A DNA stretch of 64,000 bases from Coffea arabica. Lineage: Eukaryota; Streptophyta; Magnoliopsida; Gentianales; Rubiaceae. Each line of letters starts with the position of its first letter. Positions within the stretch are counted from its first letter, which is position 1. The stretch is taken from positions 50,229,001 to 50,293,000 of the forward strand of contig NC_092316.1 of the NCBI RefSeq assembly GCF_036785885.1, in the 5' to 3' direction. The notes beneath the pieces were generated by a model that worked only from the letters and a program-made list of their open reading frames with translations, was not told the origin of the DNA and did no database searches. Shown piece after piece: positions 11,713-23,380 of the stretch. The translations under genes were made by a program, and so were the position numbers.

Positions 11713-11887
11713 TTTAAGCACCAGTGAACCTTGAGGTCACAAGTTCGAGCCTCCGCTTCGCTGGATTTCTCCGCGCACTTAACGTATTCGGGTCAGATTG
11801 GGACGCCGGGCCCGGGCCGCAGGGGATTAGCCGGGCCCGGTAAGGATTGACCCGGACACCCCTGTGTCGACAAAAAAAAAAAAAAAA
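11713..11887 (+). mobile_element. SINE-like retroposon with target duplication
   Basis: The body contains GTTCGAGCC, a match to the B box of a tRNA-type RNA polymerase III promoter. A GC-rich part and a poly-A tail (about 11871-11888) follow. It is flanked by the direct repeat ATCTTCCCA at 11704-11712 and 11888-11896. No clear A box precedes the B box, so the 5' end is probably truncated. Confidence 0.7.
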
Positions 11888-11896
11888 ATCTTCCCA

Positions 11897-14209
11897 CTTC
11901 AATTTGTCCCCTGGTTATTTCAATTGCAAAATTTAACTGACTTTCATTTGCATTTTTTTGCTAATCACTCCAATTTTATTAATTGTTTTATCAATTAGTT
12001 GACCAAAACTTATCTTTCTTTCTAATTGAACTATGTGTATTATTACGTTAAGTCAGTTGTCAATGTGAAAGAGGTAATTAGGCTTGATTCTTTCCATGTC
12101 AATTCAGAGCTTGCTCTTGCTATAGGGATTATATTTGCTGCGAACAAACCGAAGGACACTGACAAGGAAAAGCAAGAAAAACATCATACTGATGGGAGAA
12201 AGTAAGAAAAATCTTAAGGAATATTACCAAACTCAGGTATGCAAAAAGAATTGTGTTTAGTTTGATGCCAGAACAAGGACAAAGATGGTTGTTCTCTACA
12301 AATGAGTCATGCAATAAGAATATTTTCTCAACAACTTCATCCAGTCAACTGCATATTCAAGCTAATAAAGCAAGATGGCTTCTGTTCCTTTAAGGTCATC
12401 AAAGTTGTGTCTAGTCTACCATTGTTCAAGTTATTACATTTTTAGGAAAGCAAAACAATTTAAAGCTCCAGAATATGTTTAAGTACCTGTGCAGCCTATC
12501 TGGTTCCAAACACCATAGGACAATGTTGTTGTACATTTCTTTTTTCAGTAACTACTGATGACTGAGTACATGTGGATGATTTGTTCTTCTGGATTTCAGC
12601 TTTTACCAATCACAAGTGGTACAGCTACGCATAAGCTACCATCTGGGACCACAGTTTTCCAGGCTTACCCAATTTGATAACCTGCATCCATGGATAAACT
12701 ATTTGAAGCATGATTCCGCTCGATCAAATCTCCATACTTGGCGTGTATTTAGGTAATTAGTGAAAGCTCCAATTGTGAATACTACCTCTGTTTCCTTGAT
12801 GCACCAAAAGCTAGATCGATATGATTCATTCCTCAACCCACTCAAGTTTCTGCATCTCTTCTTATACCGTAAGAGTAGTATACAAAGTTACAAGCATTGA
12901 CAACTACATGCTAAAGTATCAATCAAAATCTACATGCCAGCTCACTTGATCGAGTACCGAAAAGCACTCATCTACCTCCAAGTTCCTGTAAGAGTTACCA
13001 TTTTTCTAAGAGTCTTGAAACATGAATACCAGCAACCAGGCAAGCAAAAATCATCAATGGACAGGTAACCATTCAAGTCAAAATTCCAATTGCAAAAAGA
13101 TCTCAAAGGACAAGATGCATGGCAAATAGCAACTCACGTATAAATGCATTTATATACAGGAGGCATGCTTCTTTATGAGTACCTGCAAAGAGACGAGTGC
13201 ATAATGGTATGCACAAGGAATCCCCAGAAATTGTGTCGAACATTTCAATAAGATCTCATAAACCATCAATAGCAATCATCTGATATGCTTTGCTAATGGC
13301 CATGCAGGTATCCATGCAATTATGTCTGTGTGCTCTCATCTGCAACATTGATCTGCAGGACAATAACATTTGGTGAACACGTGTATATCGAAAAGTTAAT
13401 ATAACAGCTGAGAATCCGTTGTCCCCTGCTTCAAAAACATAGCATGCATGTATTGATCATCAAGCCGTTTTCCCTAAAATTCATGTTTGTAACAGATCTC
13501 TTAAAAGTGCCAATTATTCATCTCCTCAGTGTCAGTGGCAAAAAAATGTACTCTCTTATCAAAGTACAAGTCTAAGTAGTATTCTGCAATCATTGCAAAA
13601 TGCAAAAGGTCCTCAAATTGATGCTTCTTAATAAAGATATAGAGTATTAATCACTCAATTCCTCAGTAACAACTGGAAAAAAGTGTATGCACCTCCTGGG
13701 CTAGGAGTACTATCTGCCTGTATTCATAATAAAAAGTCATATTTAAACCGCAGATAGTTACATTCCCGATAAAGTTTACTGCTTATATATAGAGATGACG
13801 GAATCCAAGATAGTGCTCTCCCCCCCTAAAACTAGCCTCACAAACAGTTCCTTTCCAAACTGAGAGAGAATGAGAGAGACAGAGAGACAACATTTTAGAA
13901 CTTTCAACTTTCCATTGTTAATAAATGGCAGAGATGTACAGTACGGGGCTTATTTGATGGCAGTAACCTCCTCTCTCAATATGAAATTAAGCACCATATT
14001 GATAACTTCAATTATTTTCTAATGGTTGTACCACTAAAGTTTAACAATGAGGAATACACACAATACAAAACTTGAACTTTATGAAAGAGGTAATGCAGTG
14101 ACTGAAAGCATGAAACTTAAACTCCATAAAAAAACAAATTCTCAACAATGCAAAAGCTTTAATAGACTCTTTGTTAGCTTGCTTTTCACCACTTCCAAGT
14201 AAAAAACCA
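11897..14209. other. Long non-coding stretch downstream of the PPR gene
   Basis: No exon with family resemblance was found on either strand. The sequence is not obviously repetitive. It could include a spliced 3' UTR of the minus-strand PPR gene or a non-coding transcript, which sequence alone cannot settle. Confidence 0.35.
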
Positions 14210-14211
14210 TA

Positions 14212-14684
14212 CTACCTCTGTCCCATAAACATTGTCGTCTTCAGGGACTTGTGCTTTTCTTTTCAGCAGTTGCACACAAGGCGTTTAATTTGCTTCATTT
14301 CCACTTTTGTCCTTCAACATCTGAATTTGAATATGAAATAGATTAAAATGCTTCTCTAGTGGTGAAGTTGGGAAACAGACATCAGGCCAACATCACATAT
14401 TTGTCATCACAATATCCATCAGCAAGAACAAAGCATATATCTATGTTTTATTATGCTGATTAACTTCATATAATTTTGTTAAGTCATGCGTGCGTATCTA
14501 ACAACTTGTTATTGGATTGAATGACATGGAGAGGGCCCACAACAATGATGTAATGTCACTGTTACCAGTCCACAAGAGGTTAAATGGAAAAAAAGCAAGA
14601 AAATTGTTGCTAAATTTGGTAAATCACGTAAATTTTGGGACAGGTCACAAAGGAAAACATGACAATTCAGCAAGACAAAGGGAG
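14212..14684. mobile_element. Stowaway-like (Tc1/mariner) non-autonomous element
   Basis: The left end CTACCTCTGTCCC and the right end GACAAAGGGAG are inverted, mariner-type termini. Both are bordered by TA (14210-14211 and 14685-14686). The length is 473 bp and no transposase is seen. Confidence 0.65.
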
Positions 14685-14689
14685 TAACA

Positions 14690-15366
14690 GAGAAAAAACT
14701 CAATCAAGAACTCCACTAAATGTATCTTTTCTTCATTTTCTGTTTACATAAATTAAACTTAAGCAGCAGATGCTTAAGCCACTCCTCCATGTATTTTACT
14801 CTCTTTTATGATAATTATTATCAATGAGTGCCATTTTAGAGGTACTACCATCAATGGGGAACTAATCTAAGACAGTAAAGATTCACAGGTCCACTTTTAT
14901 TCAATGCTGTGGCAAGATTTCAACTGGCATCATACCCAGCAGTCATCCAAATGAATAATTAGAAAACAAACCTATAAGACAGAGCTATTACCTATTATCC
15001 ATGCTAAAGGAGCAGATAATCTCTCACAGAGAGAGTAAAAGAGAAAAACTTAATCAAGAACTCCACTAAATGTATCTTTTCTTCATTTCTGTTTACATAA
15101 ATCAAACTTAAGCAGCAGATGCCTAAGCTACTCCTCCATGTGTTTTAATCCCTTTTATTATAATTATTATCATTGAGTGCCGTTTTAGAGGTACTGCCAT
15201 CAATGGGGAACTAACCTAACACAGTCAAGATTCACAGGCCCAGTTTTATTCAATGCTGTGGCAAGATTTCAACTGGCATCATAGTCCAGCTGTCATCCAA
15301 ATGAATAATTAGAAAATAAACCTATGAGACTGAGCTATCCATTCTAAAGGAGCAGATAATCTCTCA
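14690..15366. repeat. Direct duplication of ~330 bp
   Basis: Copy 1 (about 14690-15026) and copy 2 (about 15037-15366) share long near-identical runs, such as AATCAAGAACTCCACTAAAT and GGAGCAGATAATCTCTC, with scattered substitutions and small indels. The offset is about 350 bp. Copy 1 begins next to the Stowaway-like element ending at 14684. There is no coding content. Confidence 0.8.
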
Positions 15367-15567
15367 GTTGGATGACTTTGCACCATGTGCTTGAATCACC
15401 CTGAAACATGAACCAGAGCCCATCATGCAGCAGAAAAAGGATGGAAGTAAAAACAATATTCATAAAATTAGGCTACCATTGTCTGATTGTCACTTCGACC
15501 GGATGGCAGTAGAACTAAGCATCCCATATCACTGTTGGAGATAGCTACAGTCTCTGAATTGGGTGCC

Positions 15568-17925
15568 TCATATCTGCACTGCTTCCTTCTGATCAAAAAG
15601 CCCATCAAATGATTTAGAAAAGTTGTCTCTGGAACCATTTGAACTTTTACTCGGTAGCTTTCTCTTCAAAAGCTTCTTATCTCTAATTGCATCATACAAG
15701 AGTTCATATGCATAGTAAGTAATATGGCCCTTCTTCAATAAGTCTTCTACAACAATCTTAGGAGCTGCTACAAACTTTTTATCGGCCTCAAAAATTGTGT
15801 TCACAATATCAGGAACAACACCTTTTTGTACCATAAGGAAGATAACATCAACTGCTTCCCGAAGTCTATGCTTCAAGCACAGACAATTTAAAACTCGTCC
15901 AAAGGTTTTAACTGCTGGAATGAATCCACTCTTGACCTTCTCATGGAGAAGAGAAAATCCAGAATCAGTGTCATCAATTTTGCAAAAACCATCTATCATA
16001 CACTGATAAGTGAAGTTATCTGGGTGGCAGTCTCTGTCACTCATCTCTCGGAATAGCTTTTCAGCCATGCCCATATTTAAATTCTTGCAGAATGCATTTA
16101 TAACAATATTGTATGTTGCAGTTGTATGGGATATACTATATTGCTCTATCATTCTCCTGAACAGCTCAGAGGCTCCATCCAAGTCCCCATCTTCACAGAA
16201 TCCATTAAGTAATGTCCCAAAACTCACAACATCAGGACACACACCAGCGTTTTCCATTTCTTGAAGCATTTCCAAAGCTCCAGTGAGATTTCTAGACTTG
16301 CACAAGCTTTCAATAACAATGTTGAATGTGATAATGTTAGCAACACAACCCTTCTCCTTCATTGACTTGAATAATTCCATCACATTGTCGGGACTTGAAG
16401 TTTTACAGAGGCAATCCAACAGCGTGTTGTAAGTGATTACATCAGGAGTAACGCAATGCTCCCACATGGTATTTACAATCTCAAGTGCATCAGCCATCTT
16501 TAACTGTTTGCAGTAACCATCTATAATAGTGTTGAAGGTAAAAATGTCAGGAAGAAACCCTTTGGAGATTGCATCATTCATGATATTCATGGCGTCCGAT
16601 ACACATCCCATTTTGCACAACCCATTTATAATCAAATTATAAGTCCATATATCAGGCTTGCAGCCTTTCTCTGGCATTTCATTCATAAGATGCAACGCTT
16701 CCAGAATCATCCCCTGTTGAGACAACCCTTTGATTAATGTATTGTACAGAATTATACTGGGCTTTATAACTTTTCGCCTGGCTTCATCAAATACAGCAAT
16801 GGCCCTGTCGGTGTCACCATCACCACATAGTCCATAAATGAGAGAGCAGTAAGTAAACTCATCAGGCATGAATCCTTTATGAACTGCATCTTTGAGAATT
16901 TTGTCAGCTTTTGGTACCATGCCCATTTTGCAAAATCCATCAATGAGAGTATTGTAGGTGAAAATATCAGGCTCAAACCCAGTATTCACCATTTTATGCA
17001 AATAGGACTCAGCTTTTAAAACCTTTGAGTTCTTACACAAGCCAGAGATAAGGGTGTTGAATGTAACAACATCAGGAGCTAAACCTTCTCTTGTCACACT
17101 ATCAAACTTTCTCTCAGCCTCATCAAGCAAGCCCCTTTTACAAAGGCCTTGAATAACAATATTAACCGTAAAAAGATTGGGGGATACACCCCTCTTGAGC
17201 ACCTTATTGAGAAGCCTTTCACTATGTCGAATATCCCCCTTCTTACAAAGTATGTGCATGAGCTTATTAAATGTTTCAACATTGGGAATAATTCCAAGCT
17301 GAAGCATCTCATCAAACAATTCATACGCCTCAAACTGATAACTTGATTCGTAAAATCCACCAATTACAGTACAGTAAGAAACAGCATTAACATAACAACC
17401 TTGTCCAGGCATATTTCTTAGAAGCCTTAAAGCCACTCCAGGCCTATTTGTCCTACAAAACGACTTCATCCTAATCGTAAACGTATAAACATCAGGTTCA
17501 ACCCCTTTATCTCTCATTCGCATATACACTTTATGGGCCTGATTAAAATACCCATACTCAACCAAGATATTCATAATGGCATTATACGACAGAACCGAGG
17601 GCTCACAGTTGTAAAAATCCATCCTCTCAAACACATTAACAGCCTCTTGGATCAACCCCTTTTTACCATAATTTCTAATGGCACTAACATAAGCCCCTTC
17701 CATTAGATGGTTATCGACATTCGCTCTCATATCTGCCATCACACCTTCCATGGCCTCAAATTTTCCATGATTACCAAGCTTTTCAATGATGCATTTATAA
17801 GTTACCAAATTATGCTTAAAACCATCTTCTTTTCTCACAGAATTGAACATCTCGAGTGCCCTCAAGGGGTCTTTTTGATGCCTTACAACAGCCACTACAT
17901 GTTTAGGAAGTATAGAAGAACTCAT
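15568..17925 (-). CDS. P-class pentatricopeptide repeat protein (At1g74580-like)
   Basis: A single uninterrupted coding exon of 785 residues. PPR proteins bind organellar RNA one repeat per base and act in its processing, stability or translation. Back-to-back 35-residue P-type repeats fill about residues 30-720, shown by recurring words such as VTYN, FTFNTLI, GLCK and PD(V/I). There are roughly 19-20 units and no DYW or E domain. The protein ends in a basic, Ser-rich tail. I chose ATG 17925 because the only upstream in-frame extension starts with TTG, and MSSSILPKHVVAVV lines up with the remembered start of Arabidopsis At1g74580. The frame is intact with no disabling change. The organelle target is not evident: the N-terminus is short and only weakly like a transit peptide. 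Confidence 0.9.
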   Translation of the reverse strand: MSSSILPKHVVAVVRHQKDPLRALEMFNSVRKEDGFKHNLVTYKCIIEKLGNHGKFEAMEGVMADMRANVDNHLMEGAYVSAIRNYGKKGLIQEAVNVFERMDFYNCEPSVLSYNAIMNILVEYGYFNQAHKVYMRMRDKGVEPDVYTFTIRMKSFCRTNRPGVALRLLRNMPGQGCYVNAVSYCTVIGGFYESSYQFEAYELFDEMLQLGIIPNVETFNKLMHILCKKGDIRHSERLLNKVLKRGVSPNLFTVNIVIQGLCKRGLLDEAERKFDSVTREGLAPDVVTFNTLISGLCKNSKVLKAESYLHKMVNTGFEPDIFTYNTLIDGFCKMGMVPKADKILKDAVHKGFMPDEFTYCSLIYGLCGDGDTDRAIAVFDEARRKVIKPSIILYNTLIKGLSQQGMILEALHLMNEMPEKGCKPDIWTYNLIINGLCKMGCVSDAMNIMNDAISKGFLPDIFTFNTIIDGYCKQLKMADALEIVNTMWEHCVTPDVITYNTLLDCLCKTSSPDNVMELFKSMKEKGCVANIITFNIVIESLCKSRNLTGALEMLQEMENAGVCPDVVSFGTLLNGFCEDGDLDGASELFRRMIEQYSISHTTATYNIVINAFCKNLNMGMAEKLFREMSDRDCHPDNFTYQCMIDGFCKIDDTDSGFSLLHEKVKSGFIPAVKTFGRVLNCLCLKHRLREAVDVIFLMVQKGVVPDIVNTIFEADKKFVAAPKIVVEDLLKKGHITYYAYELLYDAIRDKKLLKRKLPSKSSNGSRDNFSKSFDGLFDQKEAVQI

Positions 17926-18240
17926 TAGTCTTCCCAAACTAAACTAACTCTAATCAACTTTTCCATGAAAACCCACAAAAACCCATCTCAAATTTGATCT
18001 TTTTAATCTTGTTTTGTACTTCTTGATAACCCTCATGTCATAAAGTTTGCAACTTTAGCATATTGCAACCTTGGATAAAACAACAAAAGAACAATTTTTG
18101 AATTTATAATGCACCACATATCAAGACTGATATGAAATTACCTGAGACTTGAGAGAAAGTAGCATTACTCGAATAGCTCGATTATGCTGGAGGAAGGAGG
18201 AACCAGAACTCATTGAAGAAACAAAGTGGAAGAACTAGGG
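17926..18240 (-). promoter_or_regulatory. 5' leader of PPR gene with probable intron and uORF
   Basis: On the minus strand a donor-like CAG/GTAATT lies at about 18140, and acceptor-like TTAG sequences sit just before the coding start. This suggests a roughly 200-bp leader intron. The leader exon carries an ATG (about 18212) opening a short frame that does not join the PPR frame after splicing. Confidence 0.4.
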
Positions 18241-18393
18241 CTTTGAATTAGGGGATTGTAGAGATGAGGATTTTGTACCGTGCATAGAGGTCTATTGGTT
18301 TAAACTACAAACGGGAAATTGGTTGCTGGCAAGTGGCAAGTCAGCAGTCAACACGTGTCTCCCTTTTTTTATTTCCCCCCCCCCCCACATGAG

Positions 18394-19696
18394 GGCTAAT
18401 TGCTTAGAATATATGCCAAAAAAAAAAACATCGCACAAATATATTTCTGACACACTTAATTTCTAATTCTATACCGGCCGTGCTGACTCAGCACGGCCGC
18501 GGAATGAATTTTGCAGAAACTCTGCAAACATGTCAGTGGGTCAGCGGCCCACAAATTTTTTTTTTAAATGAGCCTGTCCCAGCCGTGCTGACTGGGCACG
18601 GCTGGGGCATGCAGTAAAAAAAAAAAACCCTAGGGCCCGTGTTAGTTGCAAACTTGCAATACATTGCGTTGTTGTGCATTAGCTGCTGTAACTACTAGTG
18701 CGCCTAGTAGGTGAGGTTACAGGAGCAAGAAAGACTTTGCATTATTCTTTTACTGGTGATTCATTCCTACACATTTATATGTCTTCCCTTAATTAGCTTG
18801 CAATTTTTTCAGGGATCTGTTTGGATTCAGCATTTTTCGAAAAATAATTTTTTCATTTACAATGTTACGGTAATATACAAAAAAAACTCCAAAAATACAA
18901 TATCTAAATAATATATCAAAAATAACTCTAAATATACAAAATATATATTAATGTATATATTTATATATAAATATTATATATAAAAAATATTTGGAGTATT
19001 TTTTGGAGTTTATATAAATATAAAAAATATTTTATATAGGAGTATTTTTGGAGTTTATATAAATATAAAAAATATTTTATATAGGAGTATTTTTGGAGTT
19101 TATATAAATATAAAATCCAAAGAATATATCAAAAATAACTCCAAATATACAAAATATATATTAATGTATATATTTATATATTTGGAGTTATTTTTGATAT
19201 ATTATTTGGATATTGTATTTTTTGAGTTTTTTTTGTATATTACCGTAGCATTGTAAATGAATAAATTATTTTTCGAAAAATGCTGAATCCAAACAGATCC
19301 CTGAAAAAATTGCAAGTTAATTAAGGGAAGACATATAAATGTGTAGGAATGAATCACCACCAGTAAAAGAATAATGCAAAGTCTTTCTTGCTCCTGTAAC
19401 CCCACCTACTAGGCACAACAACGCAATGTATTGCAAGTTTGCAACTAACACGGGCCCCTAGGCTTTTTTTTTTTTACTGCCTGCCCCAGCCGTGCCCAGT
19501 CAGCACGGCTGGGACAGGCTCATTTAAAAAAAAATTTTGTGGGCCGCTGACCCACTGACATGTTTGCAGAGTTTCTGCAAAATTCATTCCGCGGCCGTGC
19601 TGACTCAGCACGGCCGGTATAGAATTAGAAATTAAGTGTGTCAGAAATATATTTGTGCGATGTTTTCTTTTTGGCATATATTCTAAGCAATAAGCC
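18394..19696. mobile_element. 1.3-kb foldback Mutator-type MITE
   Basis: Nearly the whole element is one inverted repeat. It starts GGCTAATTGCTTAGAATA and ends with the complement of GGCTTATTGCTTAGAATA. The 9-bp direct repeat CCACATGAG flanks it exactly (18385-18393 and 19697-19705), as expected for Mutator-like transposition. Each arm is about 600 bp. Each carries two GC-rich palindromes, including one of 25 nt at 18475-18499, and a poly-A/T tract. The centre is AT-rich with about 2.5 copies of a 45-bp tandem unit. There is no transposase frame. The arms are similar enough that one transcript would form a long hairpin. Confidence 0.85.
18996..19115. repeat. 45-bp tandem repeat in the foldback centre
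   Basis: The phrase GTATTTTTGGAGTTTATATA recurs at about 18996, 19041 and 19086 with a 45-bp period. It lies in the AT-rich spacer of the surrounding element. Confidence 0.7.
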
Positions 19697-19705
19697 CCAC
19701 ATGAG

Positions 19706-20380
19706 CTACTCCATTTTTTTTTGTTTTCTATTTTTCTCTAATTTCCTTAATAGACATTAATTTGAGTTTCGACTTAATTACAAATATTACAACAAATTGA
19801 GTAAAATTATTCACCTTATAATATGGTATTTTGTTTTAATTTAATATCTAAAACTAGTACTACATATTCTTACTCATTTGTTGGATTTACAATATTATAG
19901 AGTAGTAAACTTTTAATTAAAATGTAATACGAAAATTGTACAAAATGAATTGATAGGTCACCAAAATAGCTTAGCATGACTTTGAAAGATAAACTCAATT
20001 TATCAATTTACCTCATGTCAATTACCTCTTAATATATTTGAAACTAAAGCGATTTCTATTAAATTTTGGCTTTTGAGTGCTAAATTTTATCAGTATACAA
20101 ATTTTGGTGAAGAATTTATCTCTAATAATAAGCTCATTTTCCTTATTATTTGAACATACAATAATTGATTTATTGTTATGGGAGACTTTTTTTTCAAAAA
20201 TAACAGTAAGAATAAACATTTGAATTTTATTAGTGCAGACTTAATTTAATAGCTATTCTATAGCAAATATTTAATTTACTTAGACATAAAAAAAATTATT
20301 CAAAAACCAGAATGATTCCTATAGTATAAGTAAGGAGCTCAAATAGCCTCAAAAAAATACAAAAATATTTAATAATAATA
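19706..20380. other. Intergenic, AT-rich
   Basis: Strongly AT-rich sequence with no gene or element end recognised. Confidence 0.45.
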
Positions 20381-20789
20381 TTGACAAACTTATTCTCTTT
20401 CCTTTCCAATTATTCTCAACATAACACACACAAAAATTGTGGAAAAGCATTTTCCTTTTTTTTTTTTCTTTTGTAGCATTATTTTTTTTTTGATAATCTT
20501 TTGTAGCATTATTACACCTTCATGTTCCACTCCTTTTTTTTTTTTTTTAACCCACGAATTGTTGGCTAATCGGAAATCCTTCTTGCGTGCGGATTACCGG
20601 ATTACTACCTTCCTTTTTCCTGTTTCTTTTCTTCCTTTTTTTTCCCTTTTAATTTGTGAAGGGGTCAATTTCAATTACTGCTACCCTTCCAGTGCAGGTT
20701 TAAAAGGAAGGAAGACTGAAAGAGGCAGAGCATTGAACAAACAAAGCATACGCCATAGTATAGAGTAGTATAGTATTAGCAACAGAAGA
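20381..20789 (+). promoter_or_regulatory. Promoter and 5' leader of the ASC-1-like gene
   Basis: Contains several pyrimidine tracts (about 20455-20470, 20487-20500, 20533-20550 and 20636-20650), then a purine-rich leader running into the start codon at 20790 (GAAGAATGGAA). I did not identify a canonical TATA box. Confidence 0.4.
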
Positions 20790-23380
20790 ATGGAAACGGC
20801 AGGGCAGTGGCTAGAGAAGGCATTGCTGGAGCTATGCAAGAAGATTGAAACGGGTCTTGATTTGGATGCTGAAATCATATCTGGGCTTGTTTCCTATTGT
20901 GAGATGGCCCCCCCTCTTGATGCTAAAGAGTATCTTGATGTATGTACTTTGCTTCTTTTCTTCTCCTCTCTACGAATTCTGCGAATTCAGTTTCATATGC
21001 GAATTTTATCATCTGGGATTTCTTTTTTCTTTGCAAATTAGTTGGTTATATATGCAAAAAGGTCACATATTTGGAGGAGGGAGGGGGGAGGTCTTCTTGC
21101 TTTTGTGTTTTTGGTTTAGATTTTTGAAGTTGGCTTCATATTTTTTTTGGGGTGTTGTTTTCCTGGAGATTTTATATGCAATTATACGTTATTGGTGGTG
21201 CTTCAAAGCTTGAATCTTTAGTTGTTAGATATTGGCAGTTTGGGAGTTTGGTATAGGACCACAATTTTGGCTATTAGGGTGAAAACTTCTCTTCGCTGAC
21301 TACATAGGATGTTCTTTGTGCTACTGAGTTAGCATGGTTAAAAGAGTTAGGTTGTTCAATCATGCCATGCATTCTGATTCCGTTTTATGATAACATGTTT
21401 ATGCTAATCTTGAATTCAGTAGCACACATTGGGAAAAGAAAAGGCAAAACACCAGTTTTTGATGTCACTGATTAGTCTTTCAGGCCTTAACCCCAATACG
21501 GGTGCATTTTATGTTCTGACTTTTGGATAATTTTATTCTCTGGGGTCAAGTTATGCTATGGTAAACTAGGATATAGTTTCACTGTATGAAACTTGGACTT
21601 TGAATAAAAGCCTTCTGGATGCAACTTAAAGACTTTAGAAATTTGCACCCACAGCTTGCTGAAGCATGATATTTTATTATGCCTTTTTGAAGTAGTGATC
21701 ACACAGATACTGTACATATTAAGAAATAGATGTGATAGATGTGCGATTAACTGTTTAATTCAGTTAAGCCTCCACTACTGGCCATTCTAGGTTAGTGTTT
21801 CTTGGATTTCTTTCAGGTTTGTTGTTGGTCCTAATTAGCTTCCCACTTAAGTTGTCAACGTGCCAATCTACCCTGAGAGAATTTGTGCACGTGTAAATTG
21901 TCTGAGATGTTCGTGCTTGCAAATCCAAAATCAAGTGTGCCACTGCTGTTGTCACTGCTGACTGTTTGTTATTCTTCTCTTGTGCAGAATATCATAGGCC
22001 AGGAAGCTGGCAAAAATGTGATTGCAGAGTATTTACAGCGGAGAGGTTATTCTGAGCCACAGAATGTGAATAAGCCTACTCAAAATACTTCAACTTCCAA
22101 CTTACAAGCATATGTCAAACCACGTACTAATGATGGCTTGGTCATTGGAGCTAAAAAACCACAGAAAGCATCGAAAGATGTTGCAGCCTCATCTAATCGG
22201 AAAAATCGAACCTCAACTGGGACATCAGAGTCACAGAATGTGAATAAAGGAACCACAGGCAATTCTAAGAAGAAAAAGTCTGGAAAGGTTGTATCCCTGG
22301 CTGAGGCTTCAAAAGGATCAATTGTGTATCAGAAAGGGAAGCCATGTTCTTGCCAAGCTCGTCAGCACAGGCTCATCAGCAATTGTTTATCTTGTGGGAA
22401 AATAGTTTGTGAACAAGAAGGTGAGGGACCATGCAACTTTTGTGGTGCCCTTGTGCTGAGGGAAGGAAGCTCCTATGCTGGTCTGCATGAAGGTGCAGTT
22501 CCCCTCTCAGAGGCTGAGGCAGCTGCTGAAGCTTATGCAAAGAGGCTTGTTGAGTATGACCGAAACGCTGCTGCACGTACAACAGTTATAGATGACCAAA
22601 GTGACTATTATGAGATTGAGGGGAATAGCTGGCTGTCACAGGAGGTAAGTATAGTTTAGCTTGTATCTGTCTATTTGTTGCTGAGCTTTCTCTAATTTTT
22701 TCTTTTTTCCCTATTTCCCCATACAGGAGAAAGAACTGTTAAGGAAGAAAAGAGAAGAGATAGAGGAGGCTGAACGTGCCCAGCGTAATAAAGTCATTAT
22801 GACGTTTGATCTGGTTGGTCGGAAGGTTAGTACTGTCAACTTAAATCTTCTTTCAGTTCTACAGTTCCTTCCAGCAAGGGAAATCATTGAAACATTATTG
22901 CACTTTAGATTATAATGTGACTTATTTCACAAGCATCATTGGATGCCATGAAAATCTTCCCTTGATCCAACTTACAATGTGACAGTACCATCTTATGGGC
23001 ATCATCGTCGTGCTATTGTCAAATTACTTCTACTTAATTTCGGATCTCTATATAAGTTGCTGGTTTTGTTCGCTTTTTGGCTATGCTTTTTGTTCCTGCT
23101 ATGCTTTCTCCAGGTGCTGATGAACGAAGATGAAGCCTCTGAAGAGTTGCAAAACAGACTTCTTCTACAGCCATCAGAGGAGGGAGAATCGGCCCGCATC
23201 AAACCAAACCCTACTCTTAAAATTCAACCTGTTTTTGTGGATCCAGGGCCTAGGAAATCCGTTAAAGAGAATTTGAACAAATGCCTGAATAATGGTTTGT
23301 GCTTGGAGATAAGTGGGAGGGTACAACATGATAATAATGATAGCCTGGGGACTTTCTCAAATGGACAAGTACTTGCTTGA
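20790..23380 (+). CDS. Activating signal cointegrator 1 (ASC-1/TRIP4)-like zinc-finger protein
   Basis: Four exons: 20790-20939, 21988-22644, 22727-22825 and 23114-23380. All introns are phase 0 with GT..AG ends, giving 390 residues. ASC-1/TRIP4 proteins are nuclear coactivators and, in animals, part of a complex with the ASCC helicase. The diagnostic part is a C2HC5 zinc finger: C170, C172, H177, C183, C186, C191, C199 and C202, within KPCSCQARQH and CNFCG. It is preceded by a Lys-rich low-complexity stretch (about 142-150) and followed by an Ala/Glu-rich helix and a charged coiled-coil-like segment in exon 3. The C-terminal segment LCLEISGRVQHD matches the remembered plant homologue At3g47610. 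No ASCH domain, present in the animal protein, is seen. The frame is intact. Confidence 0.88.

Noticed and set aside
11714-11902. 62-codon minus-strand frame with PGPASQSD
   Set aside because: Antisense of the SINE-like retroposon including its poly-A tail.
15568-17937. Start of the PPR protein at 17937
   Set aside because: That codon is TTG; the first ATG is at 17925 and aligns with the family start.
18711-19405. Two near-identical 66-67-codon frames on opposite strands
   Set aside because: They are mirror images created by the foldback element arms.
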